From Diacronema lutheri (Eukaryota; Haptophyta; Pavlovophyceae; Pavlovales; Pavlovaceae): 64,000 bases of DNA. Within the stretch, counting starts at the first letter, position 1, and every line of letters begins with the position of its first letter. The translations under genes were made by a program, and so were the position numbers. Location of the stretch: NCBI GenBank assembly GCA_019448385.1, contig JAGTXO010000049.1, positions 174,501-238,500 on the forward strand, read 5' to 3'. The notes beneath the pieces are model-generated. The model was given only the letters and a program-made list of their open reading frames with translations, did not search any database and was not told where the DNA came from. Below, piece after piece: positions 27,331-37,329 of the stretch.

Positions 27331-29917
27331 TAGGGCACGCTGCGCCACGGCTGTCGGTGCAAGCGCGCAGCGGATACGTGGCTGCTTAGCGCGGTGGCTA
27401 AGCATGCTGCTGTATTTTGCGCTCGTCGTGCCTGCTGCGCGCTGCTGCACGCCGCTGCCGCGACCGGGCTGCGCGGCGCGCAGGCTAGTTTCGAGTGTAG
27501 GATGCGCTCGTCCGCTTGGCGCAGGGCCGCGCAAGCCCGCGGCGCGGCTGCTCGGCGCGCAGCGTCCAAGCGGCGCCGCAGGCAGACTGGGCGCGCTAAT
27601 TCGATGCGCGTCTCGAGATCGGCGTGCATTGTCCCCACCAGGGCTGGCCATTGAACGGTCGCAGCGCCCATTCTCAGCGCCTCGCAATACACCTCTCCGT
27701 AGTCCGACCTTGCTTAGCTCCTGGCCATGTTCGATAGCGTACGCCCTAGTGAAATTGTTCTATCAGCGACTAATAACCAGGAGCTCAACGAGGAGGGACG
27801 CGATCTACGCCCCGACGCATCCACTTACTCGGCCGCCTGGTGGAGAGGGGATGGCTTACTCACCGCCTTCCTCAGCGAATTCTTGCCTGTTTGCGTTTCG
27901 CGAATCTCGACACGTGTGTGTCGGCCGCGCCCGCGGCGTCACGGGAGCCGCCGTCCGCACACATGCCCTCCTCGCGCATGCGCTATTCGGCGGCGGCGGT
28001 GAGCGCGGCAGGCGCAGCAGGCACGGCCCCAAACTCGCTCACGACCAGCTTTGCGATGCTGCTGATGGCGTCCTTGAGCGGAAGAGACGGCAGAGTGAGT
28101 GGCAGAGTGAGTGGCTTTGGCATGCAGGGCGGCGTGCCATCGCGCACCGCCTCACATTCCCCTCCCAAAGCCCCAGGCCGCCGTGCTCGTCGTCCTCCAA
28201 GCTCTCGTGCCCACCGCCCGTGTGCGAGCCTTCATTGTCGAGCCCCCACGCCCGTCACCGTCACCGTCGCCATCGCCGTCGCCGCAGCCGCCGCCGCGGT
28301 CGCCATCGCCGCATTCACCGCCGTCGCCGCCGTCACCGCCGTCACCAGCGCCGCGGCCGCGCCTTTTCTTATCGTGTTCACCGTCGTAGTCGCCACGCGA
28401 ACAAAAGGCGAAGACTAGCTTTGCGTCGACCACGCGCTCGCGGAGCACCGCGTCGCGCAGCAAATCCTCGGCGTCCAAATTAGGGAGGGCGACCACGACG
28501 ACGTGCTGCAGCACGCTTTTGACAATTTGGTGAACGTCGAGTCGCCTTGGCCGAGCTTGTCCTGGATGGCGACAAAGTATGACACAAAGTCGGTTGTACC
28601 CTGGAACGCCTGTGCGGCGGCGTGCAAAGGCCGCTCGGTGGACGCAGGCGAGGCGCGCGCGGCGGCAGCGGCGCAGCGCTGCGCCATCCAGGTCTCGGCT
28701 GAGACGGGCGCCCCGGCTGTAGCGAGGTTGAGGATGATGGCCTCCGCGAGCCTTTTACAGGTCTCCTGCGCCCTCGCTGCTGCAGCCGTCTCTGCGCGTC
28801 CAGCATGCATCGCCACGCAGGACCCTTCGTCGCCTTTGCGGGCGCGTGGCCAGCTCGCCGCCGGCAATGACACAGGCGCGCGCGCGGTCGCCCTGTTCTC
28901 CCCGGCGCGCGCCAAGACGACGAAGAGAAGGGGTGGAGCGAGTGTTCAATCCGGCAGCGCGTGGCCAAGCGGCGGGTGTTCATTTCGGCAGCGAGTGCCG
29001 TACGGGCGTACGGTGCACGGCAGCTGCTGTGGGTGCATTGGTGAACTCCATACTTGCGCTCTCGGGCGAGTCGACGGAGGCGTGGCAGCAGGCGGAGACG
29101 CGGAGCGTGCACAGGGCGAGGCGCGACAAATACAGCGGGCGAGAGAGCGCGCACGGAGCAGGTCCAAAGTCAGGACGACGACCGTGCGCACGCCGGCAGC
29201 GGGAAATACCGGTGCCTGCCGCCGCCGCCTCCTGCCCGCGCGCCATCTGCGCACTCGCGAGCAGGAGCTGCGTGTGCCCACGCACGACGCACGCGGCGAA
29301 GGGAAGGCGCATGTGCCGCTCGAGCGCCGCCTGGGCGACGTCGTGCGAGGGCGCGCCCATGCGCGCCATCCACGCGTCCGCGCCCGTGTGCGAGAAGGTG
29401 GCGAGCAGGTCGGCGAGGCCGGCCGACCACTCGCCAAACGAGCCGATGACGAGCGCGCGGACCGGCGGGAACAAGTTGAAACGCGCCTGGTCCGGGCGCA
29501 CCTGGCCCGGCTGCCCAACAAAAAGCTCCTCGTCGAGCTGGGCTCACGCGCGCCGCCGCTCGCCGCCGACGGCAGCCGCCCGTCGCTCGGCGGCCTGGCA
29601 GCGGCGGGTGTCCGACTGGCCGTAGCGCGAAGGGCAGGAGGAGATCAATTTGAGCTCGCATGTAAAGACACACGAGCTGCACGATGGCGCGCAGCTCGGT
29701 TGACGGACTCGTGCGCGAGGAGCTCGGCCTTGAGCCGTGCGCATAGGTCGACCGCTGAGCTGCCTGCGGGAATCGCACACAAGAAGCGTGATGTCTTGCT
29801 GTATGATCCACTCGCGCTCGAGCAATCTGCGCAACGGCACGCCCGGCGCATCGGCAGCGAGCGCGGCTGCGGCGCACACACGCGCGCGCGCGCGCAAGGA
29901 GCACATGCGGATAGAGC
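27331..29917. other. Unique core of the foldback element, degraded coding remnants
   Basis: 2.6 kb between the satellite arrays. Several minus-strand stretches look protein-like but lie in different frames: FQGTTDFVSYFVAIQDKLGQG (28590-28660), NLDAEDLLRDAVLRERVVDAK (28420-28480), and NLFPPVRALVIGSFGEW with ADLLATFSHTGADAWMARMG (29340-29480). The last resembles sequence seen downstream of reverse transcriptase in some algal non-LTR elements, but this is a weak memory-based likeness. No polymerase or transposase motif is visible. A CCGTCA/CCGTCG-type low-complexity run lies at 28255-28365. Confidence 0.45.
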
Positions 29918-30641
29918 GGTCGTGGCGTGCCCTACGCCCAGCTGCAGCACCCGCGTGCGTCGAGCGCAAAGCGCGCGCACGCGGCGCGCAACGGCGCGTC
30001 ACGAGCGCACACACGACGTGCGCAGCAGCAGCAGCATGCATGCAACGCCGGCCGCCGTTGCCGCGCCCGCGCCGCGCGCTCGCGCCGAATGCCCCACTGC
30101 GCGACCGTGGCGTGCCCTACGCCCAGCTGCAGCACCCGCGTGCGTCGAGCGCAAAGCGCGCGCACGCGGCGCGCAACGGCCCGTCACGAGCGCACACACG
30201 ACGTGCGCAGCAGCAGCAGCATGCATGCAACGCCGGCCGCCGCTGCCGCGCCCGCGCCGCGCGCTCGCGCCGAATGCCCCACTGCGCGACCGTGGCGTGC
30301 CCTACGCCCAGCTGCAGCACCCGCGTGCGTCGAGCGCAAAGCGCGCGCACGCGGCGCGCAACGGCGCGTCACGAGCGCACACACGACGTGCGCAGCAGCA
30401 GCAGCATGCATGCAACGCCGGCCGCCGCTGCCGCGCCCGCGCCGCGCGCTCGCGCCGAATGCCCCACTGCGCGACCGTGGCGTGCCCTACGCCCAGCTGC
30501 AGCACCCGCGTGCGTCGAGCGCAAAGCGCGCGCACGCGGCGCGCAACGGCGCGTCACGAGCGCACCCACGACGTGCGCAGCAGCAGCAGCATGCATGCAA
30601 CGCCGGCCGCCGCTGCCGCGCCCGCGCCGCGCGCTCGCGCC
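29918..30641 (-). repeat. 185-bp satellite array, right arm (inverted)
   Basis: About 3.9 units of the same satellite in reverse orientation, with unit borders at 30641, 30456, 30271 and 30086. It directly adjoins the right inverted end, as the left array adjoins the left end. The arrays differ threefold in copy number although the flanking arms are nearly identical. Confidence 0.95.
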
Positions 30642-31721
30642 ACGCCCAGCGGCAGCCATTTCCGTACTATTTCTCCGCAAACTTTTCCGAAAACTGCTGC
30701 TCCGCTTGGCTGCAGCTGGCCGCTGGACAAAGGCGAAGCTTGTCGCCCGTCGGGCGTGTTCAGGCGCTACAAGCCGGAGGCGCTCGACGACGAGTCCGTC
30801 GTTGAACCGACTGCGCGCCGTGCAGTGCAGCGCGCGGCGGAAGGTGAGATGTACCTGCGCGCAGAGTACCACGGCGCGCCGATCGCGTGCGTGGCGAACA
30901 AGCAACGTTGTATGCTGACCTTGTGGTGTGCGTTATTTTAGCTACGACGGCCCGCGCACGCGTTGTTTCCAGCCAAAGTCGCATCCGCCCGCATTACGCG
31001 GGTGGTCCTCACCGCGCCACAGATAGTGCGGCGCAGGCGACGACGGCTGTGAGCGCGGCCGTCCTCGACCTCAGAGCTGGCGAGCGCGGACGCGCAGCGT
31101 AGGGAGACGGGAGGCGTGGCTGCGGCTTGTGGCCGTGTCAGACGCGGTGGCGCCTCGCCGGCACCTGCTGGAGTCGGCCCAGCGGCGTGGGCGAGCGGCG
31201 TGGGCGCGCGGCGTGGGCGGCTCGCGCGCTCGATCGGAGCGTGAGCGCGGAGCGTGGATTACCCCGCTGCTCGGGGAGGGGAGGTGGAGGGGTGGGTGGG
31301 GGGCTGGTGGGTGTGAAAGCACGCTCCTGTCGCAGCGAGCACGAAGCGGCGCCCGCACGCGCCGCGCGATGACTCCACACATCGCCGACGTCACCGACAT
31401 CACCGACGGAATGTCGATCGACCCCGCCGCACCCGCGCGTTGGGAGTTGAGGCTCGTGTTGGGGCTCGTAGTGTTTCTCGCGACGGCAACGAGGCAGAGG
31501 AGTGCAAGCCACCTGCCGGCCGACCTTTGTTCGGCAGCCGACCGCTCCGGCCGCCGCGGCGGCGGCGGCGTAAGCAGTACGCCCGCGAGACCCCGCCCGT
31601 CCACATCGCTATGCGGGGGAGACGCCCGCTTATTAGCGTTCTACGGGTCGTCTCCTCCGCAAACGAACGAAGTGCCCGACGCCTTCTTTATGCGGAGCTG
31701 TCCGCCGCATAAAGAAACCCC
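30642..31721 (-). repeat. Right terminal inverted repeat of the foldback element
   Basis: Mirror of 24149-25228. Beyond its tip the sequence gtcgttagtgtataaagaaacccc (31722-31745, written in two parts: gtcgttagtg and tataaagaaacccc) repeats the terminal motif once more. The right border therefore carries a partial tandem copy of the end that the left border lacks. Confidence 0.9.
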
Positions 31722-31790
31722 GTCGTTAGTGTATAAAGAAACCCCAGTAGGCTGCCATCCCAAAGTGGGTCCTGTTGGAGGAGGGGGGAA

Positions 31791-33056
31791 ATGGCGGACG
31801 TCGTCGGCGACGAGGCGCGGGTAATGCTGCGCCGTCCTTCGCTGCATATGCAGGTGCGCGGTGAGCCAAGCGCGGCGAGCGTTGGCTCGGAGGAGAGCGA
31901 GGATGAGCTGCCCAGCCGCCGGTCGATGTCCTACCCCAACCTCGAGCGCCTGCCGGACCAGAGCGGCGCGATGCAGCTCGGGCTCGGTAGTAGCCAGCTG
32001 CGGCGCAAGTGGCTCAAGGCGGCGCGCGAGGCGAGGCTCACGTCGCTGCAGACGCTCCGCTCGGAGCGCCGGGTTCCCACCGCGCTCCTCTTCGCGCTGC
32101 TCATCACGATCAGCTGCCTCGCGCTGCGCGAGGTCGTCTGGGCGCTCACGCACGTGCGGCAGTTCGAGGCGTTCCGGGACTGGGTGCAGCAGACGTGCTC
32201 GGCGGAGCGGCCGTGGATGCGCGAGAGCGTGCTCTGTCAGAGCGCAGCGGGCAACTGGCTCGCGCGCGAGCTCGTGCGCGCCAAGGTGATGCAGCGCGAC
32301 GTCGACCACTGCGCGCCGCCCGCGATGGGTGGCCGTGGCGCCCCACAGAACGGCGGCTGCCGCGGCGCGCCGTGTCCGGCGACCGGCCTCTCGTCAGCGC
32401 TGCACTGGCTGTCGCGCGACCGGCGCTCTCCGATCAACAAGCTCGCCTTTTTGCTGCCGATCAAAGGCAAGATCAAGGCGGTGCTCGAGGGCCTCGCCAA
32501 CGGCACCATGCCGCTCTCCGAGCTCAACGCGCGGCTGCTCGAGCTGCCGCTGCCCGCTCGCAATTGGGCGCTCCCCGCCTTTGTATACCCGCACCTGCGC
32601 GACTGGGGCGTTGTGATCGCCGACTCGGCGCTGCCGCCGCCCGACGCTTGCCCGTGCAGCCGCTTCGAAGGCTGCCTCTGCCGCTTCCCGTACGACATGG
32701 TCGCGTGCTCCCTCTCCTCCCCCCAGCCACCGCCCGTTGAGCGCGGCGACGGGCCGGCCGCCGAGCGGCAGTCGTGGGCGGGGTGGCTCGCCGGCCTGCC
32801 CGAGGCGCTGCGCGTGCAGCCGCGCCACATCGCCGACCGGCTGGACCGTTTCTCGCTCATGGTCGGTTCGCCGATGGAGCGGTTCGTCGGCGTGATGATC
32901 TTGCGTTGGGACGCGGCCTACAGACTCGAGTATCGGGATGCGGAGGCGCGCAAGGCCGTGGCGGTCGAGGCCGAGCGCGCGCACGTGCAGCGGGAGCGCG
33001 GTGCGCCGGCGCGGAGAGGGAAGGGGAGGGAACGCCTCGAACTGCCGCACCGCTGA
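31791..33056 (+). CDS. Single-pass membrane protein, unknown function
   Basis: 421 aa, intronless. A Ser/Glu-rich cytosolic N terminus (~100 aa, including SVGSEESEDELPSRRS) precedes one strong hydrophobic helix (TALLFALLITISCLAL, ~103-120). The rest has Cys-containing stretches suited to a lumenal or extracellular side (CPCSRFEGCLCRFPYD). No family is recognised. The start is 70 bp from the right end of the foldback element. The divergent glycosyltransferase starts beyond the other end, so the two were probably neighbours ~60 bp apart before the insertion. Its last codons lie in a short direct repeat (ggaacgcctcgaactgc at ~33029 and ~33070). Confidence 0.65.
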   Translation: MADVVGDEARVMLRRPSLHMQVRGEPSAASVGSEESEDELPSRRSMSYPNLERLPDQSGAMQLGLGSSQLRRKWLKAAREARLTSLQTLRSERRVPTALLFALLITISCLALREVVWALTHVRQFEAFRDWVQQTCSAERPWMRESVLCQSAAGNWLARELVRAKVMQRDVDHCAPPAMGGRGAPQNGGCRGAPCPATGLSSALHWLSRDRRSPINKLAFLLPIKGKIKAVLEGLANGTMPLSELNARLLELPLPARNWALPAFVYPHLRDWGVVIADSALPPPDACPCSRFEGCLCRFPYDMVACSLSSPQPPPVERGDGPAAERQSWAGWLAGLPEALRVQPRHIADRLDRFSLMVGSPMERFVGVMILRWDAAYRLEYRDAEARKAVAVEAERAHVQRERGAPARRGKGRERLELPHR

Positions 33057-33094
33057 ACGTCGAGTGGAGGGAACGCCTCGAACTGCGGCATGAC

Positions 33095-33571
33095 GGCGAG
33101 TGGAGGGAGGCGGAGTGCACGCCCGAGCGCCGCGACGCCTTTCTCGGCGCGCTCGTCGCGCGGCTCACCGCGCCGCCGGGGCCAGTGCTACGGCCCGCCA
33201 TTTGACTGCACGCTCGACGCGTACGCTGACAGTGACGGCACTGACGGCCCTTCCCCGTCCAGCCCGGCACCTTCCCCCTAGACGCCATTGCGTCGAGCGT
33301 GCAGGGGGCGAACCGCGCTCCCGCTGAACCGTCAGTGCCGTCGATTTGCGCGCAAATGTCGTCTAGGGGGGAGGTTGCGCGCAAAAGCGACGCCCCGCCG
33401 GGCTGCGACGGGGAGGGGCCGTCACTGCCGTCACTGTCAGCGCGCGCGTCGAGCGTGCAGTCAAATGGCGGGCCGTAGCACTGGCCCCGGCGGCGCGGTG
33501 AGCCGCGCGACGAGCGCGCCGAGAAAGGCGTCGCGGCGCTCGGGCGTGCACTCCGCCTCCCTCCACTCGCC
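33095..33571. repeat. Inverted duplication of the 3' end of the RAP-domain gene
   Basis: 33095-33257 and 33409-33571 are ~163-bp inverted copies (paired positions sum to 66666) with only a handful of mismatches. The right arm contains the last 37 codons and stop of the RAP-domain gene. The left arm is an extra copy in opposite orientation, separated by ~150 bp. The left copy has no gene body. Confidence 0.9.
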
Positions 33572-36500
33572 AAAGCTCACGCGCACGACGCGCCAGCCGA
33601 GCGCAGCAAGCGCTCCGCCCTTCCACGCGCTCCTCCCGTCCTCCGACAACTCGCCCGTGCGCACATCCGCGAGGAAGTGGCTCGGACCGTCAAACTCGAG
33701 CGCGACCCGCGCGCGCTCGTCGGCCATGTCGACGAGCAGCAGCCCGCCCGCGACGGCGACCTCGTCCTCGTGCGCCCAGCCGCGCGCGCGCAGCTCGCGC
33801 GAGAGGACGAGCTGCGTGTACCGGCTCGGCGCGCACGCGCGAGCTGCGGCGGCCGGCGGCACGTCGCGCACGAGGCGCTCGAGCGCGGCGGCGACGTGCG
33901 CGTTCGAACTCGCGCCGGCGCGCGCCGAGTGCGCCGCCTGCCCGAGCGCGCGCCGCTCGCGCTCGGACCAATCGTCGTGCGCCACGGCCGCGACGCGCGA
34001 CCACAGCGCGCGCTGCGCGTCGCCCCACGGCGCGGGCGCGCCGCCGCGCGCGCGCACGGCGACGGCCCACGCGAAGCGCGCGAGCTGCGCCGGCGTGAAG
34101 TCGGCCGCGCGCGCGCCCGCCGCCGCCTCGAGCGCGCCAAAGAGTCCGTCGTCGCAGCCCACCGCCGGCTCGGCGCCGCGCGCGGCGGCGAACGCCCACG
34201 CGCACGCCGCGAGCTCGCGCGGCGCCATCGTGGGCGCGAGCGCGGCCGCGCGCGGCGCGAGCGCGGCGAAGAGGCAGGGCGCGCGCGCGCGCGCGCGCGG
34301 GAACGCCTCGGCGAGCAGCGCGAGCTGCCGCGCGCCGAGCTCGTCCGCATGGGCCTCGCCCCACGCGGCGGCCGCGACGAGCACCGCGCGCGTGCCCGCG
34401 CGCTGCGCCTGCTGCGGCTGCGGCGGCGGCTCGGCGCGCGCGTCCGGCGGCGCGCGCGCGTCGGCAGCCTCCCCGTCGCCCGCCAGCGCGTCGGCCGGAC
34501 GCGCGCCTGCCTCGCCGCGCGCGTACGCCCACGCGAGCGCGGAGACGACGCGCGCGCCGCGCGCGCCGCAGTCGCCCGGCGCCGGCTCGCGCGCGCGCGG
34601 CTGCGCGGCAAGTTCGTGCACGTGGCGCGCGGCGGCGGGCGCGAGGCGCGCGAGCAGCGGCGGGCTCGCCGGCGAGCGCACGGTCGCGAGCGCCCACGCG
34701 AAGCCGGCGACGTCAAGCCCCGCCGCGTCGAGCGAGCCCGCGTCCGCGCCGGCTGCGTGCGCGCCGCGCGCGCACAGCGCGTGCAGCGCGTGCAGCAGAG
34801 CCGCCGGCGGAGGTTGCGCCTCCGCGCGGCCGCCATGCGCGCCACCGCCGCGCTCGGCGCGCGGCGCAGCCGCGCGCGCCGCGTGCGCGGAGGCGAGCGC
34901 GCACGCGAGCACCGCCGCGATGGACAGGGGTAGCGCGGGCGCGCGCGCCTCCGCCTCCGCCGCGAGCGCCGTCCAGAGCGCGTCCGAGCCAAGGCGCGCT
35001 CTGCCCACCGCCCACGCGAGCGCGCCCAAGTCGGCGTCGCGCAGGTCGGACGCGCGCGCCGTCGCGGCGTGCGCGACGGCGGCGAACAGCGGCGCGTCCT
35101 CCGCCTCGCCGCCGGCCGAGCGCGCGCACGCGACCGCGAGCGCCGCGAGGCGCGCGCCGTCGACGGCGCCCAGTTGCTCGCCGCACGCCGCGCGCAGCTC
35201 GCGCGAGAGCGCGCGGCCGTCGACGGCCGAGCGCGGGGCGAGCGCGTCGCGCGCGCCGTGACGCGCGACGGCCGCCGCGCGCGCCGGCCGCTCGGCGACA
35301 AGCGCGCGCGCCCAGCACAGCTCGGCGAGCTCTGCTCCGCCGAACGAGCGGAGCCGGGCGGCGCCCCAATCGGCGGTGGCACCGAAAAGCGCCGCCCCGC
35401 AGCAGCCGCCGCCCGGGCCGCGCACGCCCGCCGCGTGCGCGCGCGCGAGCGCGCGGCAGATCGCCACCACGTGCCGCGGCGCGAGCTCATCGACGCGCGC
35501 GGCCGCCGCGTCCGAGAGCGCGGTGAAGAGGGCGCCGTCGCGTGAGCCGCACGCGGCGATCGACGCGGTGACGGCGGCGAGCTCGGGTGGACGGAGGCGC
35601 ACGGCGGCACGCAGCGCGGCGCGCTCTGTCGCGCCGAGCAACGCGGCGTGCAGGCCGCGCCGCCGCGCCACCGCCGCGCCCGCCGCCGCCGACGTGCCGG
35701 CCGCGCGCGGCCCTGCGCGCCGCGCGCCGCGCGCCGCAGCGCCGAGCGCGGCGCACAAACTCGCCAGCTCGGCGGGTCGGAGGGCGGGCACGCGCGGGAG
35801 CGCGGCGGCGGCGAGCGCGTCGAAAGCCTCGGCCAGCTCGCCGCTCTCGTGCGCGTCCGGCGCCTTTGCGAGCGCCCACGCGAGCGAGGTGAGGCGACCG
35901 TCGTCGAGCACCGCCGGTGCGGACGCGGCCGCGCGCGCGGCGGCGAGAAGCAGCGCGCGGGGCGTGTGGCCGAGTGAGACGGCGGCCCACGCCATCATCG
36001 CGAGCTGCTCGGCATGCAGCGGCGCGCCCTCGCCAACGTGCGCCCCGTCGCCGTCAAGCGCCGCCTCGAGCGCGCGCAGCAGCGCCACCGGCTGCGCGCC
36101 CGCCATTGCGTGCGCCCAGAGCAGCATTCCCAGTTCGGCGCCGCCAAATTCACGTACGCGGCGGGCGGCGGCAGCATCGAGCGCGGCGAAGAGCGCGGGC
36201 GCAGGCACGGCGGCGCGCGCGAACGCCCATCCCAGGTTGGCCAGTGCCTGCGCGTCGCGCGCGCCGCCGCCGCCGCCGCCGCCGGTGCTGCCCCCGTCCA
36301 ACCTGCCTGACGTGCCGCCCATCTCCTCGCGGCGCGCGGCCGGCGGCTCGGCGGCGCACAGCGCAGCGCCGCCCGCGCGCGCGATCGCAGCGAAGAGGCG
36401 GGGCGCGGGCACGCCGGCGAGCGCATACGCGTGCGCCAGCTGCGCCAAGTGCCGCAGCTCGAGCTCCGCGACGCGCGGCTCCGCCGCGCGCGCGACGCGC

Positions 36501-37111
36501 GCGAGCAGCTCGCGGCACGGCGGCGCGGCCGCGCCCACTTTGGCGCCCGCGTGCGCGAGCGCCGCGAGCGAGCGGCCGTCGAACGAGGCGGGGCGCGCGT
36601 CGAGCTGGCGGCCCACCTCGCGCACGAGCGCGACGAAGCGCCCATCCGCGACGAGCGCGCCCTTGCCGCCGCCGCCGCCGGCGCGGCCGCCGGCGCGCGC
36701 GCGCTCATCGGGAGCGGCGCGCGCGCAGCGCGCGAGCGCGAGCAGCGCGGTCGACAGGTTGATGTGGTTGAACGAAGCGGCGTGCGCCTCCCACAAACAG
36801 AAGACGTGCGAGGCCGTCGGCGCGTCGACCAGCGCGCGGTTCAGCCGCGCGCGGTTGAGCCGTCGGCCCGCCGCGCCGGCCGGCGCCAAGCCGGCGCACG
36901 CCGGCGCGCGCTCGTGCGCGTTCGGCGGCGGCGCGGGCGCAGGCGCTGGCAGCGGGCGCATGGCGAACGACGAGCAACGAGCATGTGCGCGGAGCGCGAG
37001 CGCAACGTGCGGCCGCCGCGCCGCGCAGCCCGCCCACAGGCGCCTGGCCGCGCAGCTCATCCGCTCCACGGACGGCGCCACGCGGCGCGTTGAGAAAAAG
37101 GCGACAGTCAA
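33461..37111 (-). CDS. RAP-domain organellar RNA-binding protein with OPR/FAST-type helical repeats
   Basis: 1,216 aa, intronless. The Arg/Ala-rich N terminus looks like a mitochondrial or plastid presequence; the Met at 37060 is an alternative start. Most of the protein is ~38-residue helical repeats with a recurrent pattern such as LFAALD..AARRVREF..AELGMLLWAHA and LARFAWAVA. These resemble octotricopeptide/FAST repeats that bind single-stranded RNA. The C-terminal RAP domain (~1135-1182) is clear: ALEFDGPSHFL, GGALAALGWRVVRVSFGEW. Such proteins control processing, stability or translation of organellar RNAs (FASTK family; algal Tbc2-like factors). The last 37 codons are duplicated in inverted orientation just downstream. 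Confidence 0.85.
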   Translation of the reverse strand: MTVAFFSTRRVAPSVERMSCAARRLWAGCAARRPHVALALRAHARCSSFAMRPLPAPAPAPPPNAHERAPACAGLAPAGAAGRRLNRARLNRALVDAPTASHVFCLWEAHAASFNHINLSTALLALARCARAAPDERARAGGRAGGGGGKGALVADGRFVALVREVGRQLDARPASFDGRSLAALAHAGAKVGAAAPPCRELLARVARAAEPRVAELELRHLAQLAHAYALAGVPAPRLFAAIARAGGAALCAAEPPAARREEMGGTSGRLDGGSTGGGGGGGARDAQALANLGWAFARAAVPAPALFAALDAAAARRVREFGGAELGMLLWAHAMAGAQPVALLRALEAALDGDGAHVGEGAPLHAEQLAMMAWAAVSLGHTPRALLLAAARAAASAPAVLDDGRLTSLAWALAKAPDAHESGELAEAFDALAAAALPRVPALRPAELASLCAALGAAARGARRAGPRAAGTSAAAGAAVARRRGLHAALLGATERAALRAAVRLRPPELAAVTASIAACGSRDGALFTALSDAAAARVDELAPRHVVAICRALARAHAAGVRGPGGGCCGAALFGATADWGAARLRSFGGAELAELCWARALVAERPARAAAVARHGARDALAPRSAVDGRALSRELRAACGEQLGAVDGARLAALAVACARSAGGEAEDAPLFAAVAHAATARASDLRDADLGALAWAVGRARLGSDALWTALAAEAEARAPALPLSIAAVLACALASAHAARAAAPRAERGGGAHGGRAEAQPPPAALLHALHALCARGAHAAGADAGSLDAAGLDVAGFAWALATVRSPASPPLLARLAPAAARHVHELAAQPRAREPAPGDCGARGARVVSALAWAYARGEAGARPADALAGDGEAADARAPPDARAEPPPQPQQAQRAGTRAVLVAAAAWGEAHADELGARQLALLAEAFPRARARAPCLFAALAPRAAALAPTMAPRELAACAWAFAAARGAEPAVGCDDGLFGALEAAAGARAADFTPAQLARFAWAVAVRARGGAPAPWGDAQRALWSRVAAVAHDDWSERERRALGQAAHSARAGASSNAHVAAALERLVRDVPPAAAARACAPSRYTQLVLSRELRARGWAHEDEVAVAGGLLLVDMADERARVALEFDGPSHFLADVRTGELSEDGRSAWKGGALAALGWRVVRVSFGEWREAECTPERRDAFLGALVARLTAPPGPVLRPAI

Positions 37112-37329
37112 CTTTTTAAAAAAGGGGGGAGGGCCGTGCGGATATGAAGGACACGTGACACGTCATGTCGACGCCTCGAGGGGCGGGCCGCACGGCAGCC
37201 GTGGCAGGGCGCAGGCAGAGAGGCCGCTCGGGTCAGCATGTCGTCTGACTCGCCCCGCTTCCCGCTGCCCGCTGCGACGGACGCACCGCCGCAGCCGGCG
37301 GGCGAGAACGAGCGCCCGCGCAGCGCGGG

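Larger units (their letters stand above)
24145..31741. mobile_element. Foldback-type element with ~1.08-kb inverted ends and internal satellite arrays
   Basis: The segments 24149-25228 and 30642-31721 are inverted copies. Paired positions sum to 55870 at every point I checked, so there is no indel between arms there, and only one mismatch was met (25204 versus 30666). Both tips read GGGGTTTCTTTATGCGG. Inside each arm follows an array of 185-bp units, about 11.4 on the left and 3.9 on the right, around a 2.6-kb core (27331-29917). Direct repeats CCCCAGTA flank the whole at 24137-24144 and 31742-31749, a possible 8-bp target duplication (hAT-like size). Part of the right copy may instead belong to a terminal motif, which would leave only AGTA shared. 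No intact transposase was found, so it is probably non-autonomous. The high arm identity implies a young copy or gene conversion. Confidence 0.8.

Noticed and set aside
24929-27692. Open frames of 768-911 aa across the satellite array, in all three minus-strand frames
   Set aside because: They repeat the same ~61-residue block in all three minus-strand frames and follow directly from 184/185-bp units without stops. No independent coding signal.
27331-29917. Complete transposase or reverse transcriptase in the foldback core
   Set aside because: No catalytic motif (DDE/D, YADD, RNase H) found in any frame; only short unrelated protein-like stretches.
25229-30641. CRISPR-like array
   Set aside because: Units are directly adjacent with no unique spacers, and the genome is eukaryotic.
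28503-30941. 812-aa plus-strand frame through the core and right satellite array
   Set aside because: Its second half is the satellite read in one of several equally open frames, and the first half lacks protein character on this strand.
33095-33571. A second RAP-domain gene on the plus strand
   Set aside because: Only the last ~37 codons are copied, in reverse, without the rest of the domain or any start.
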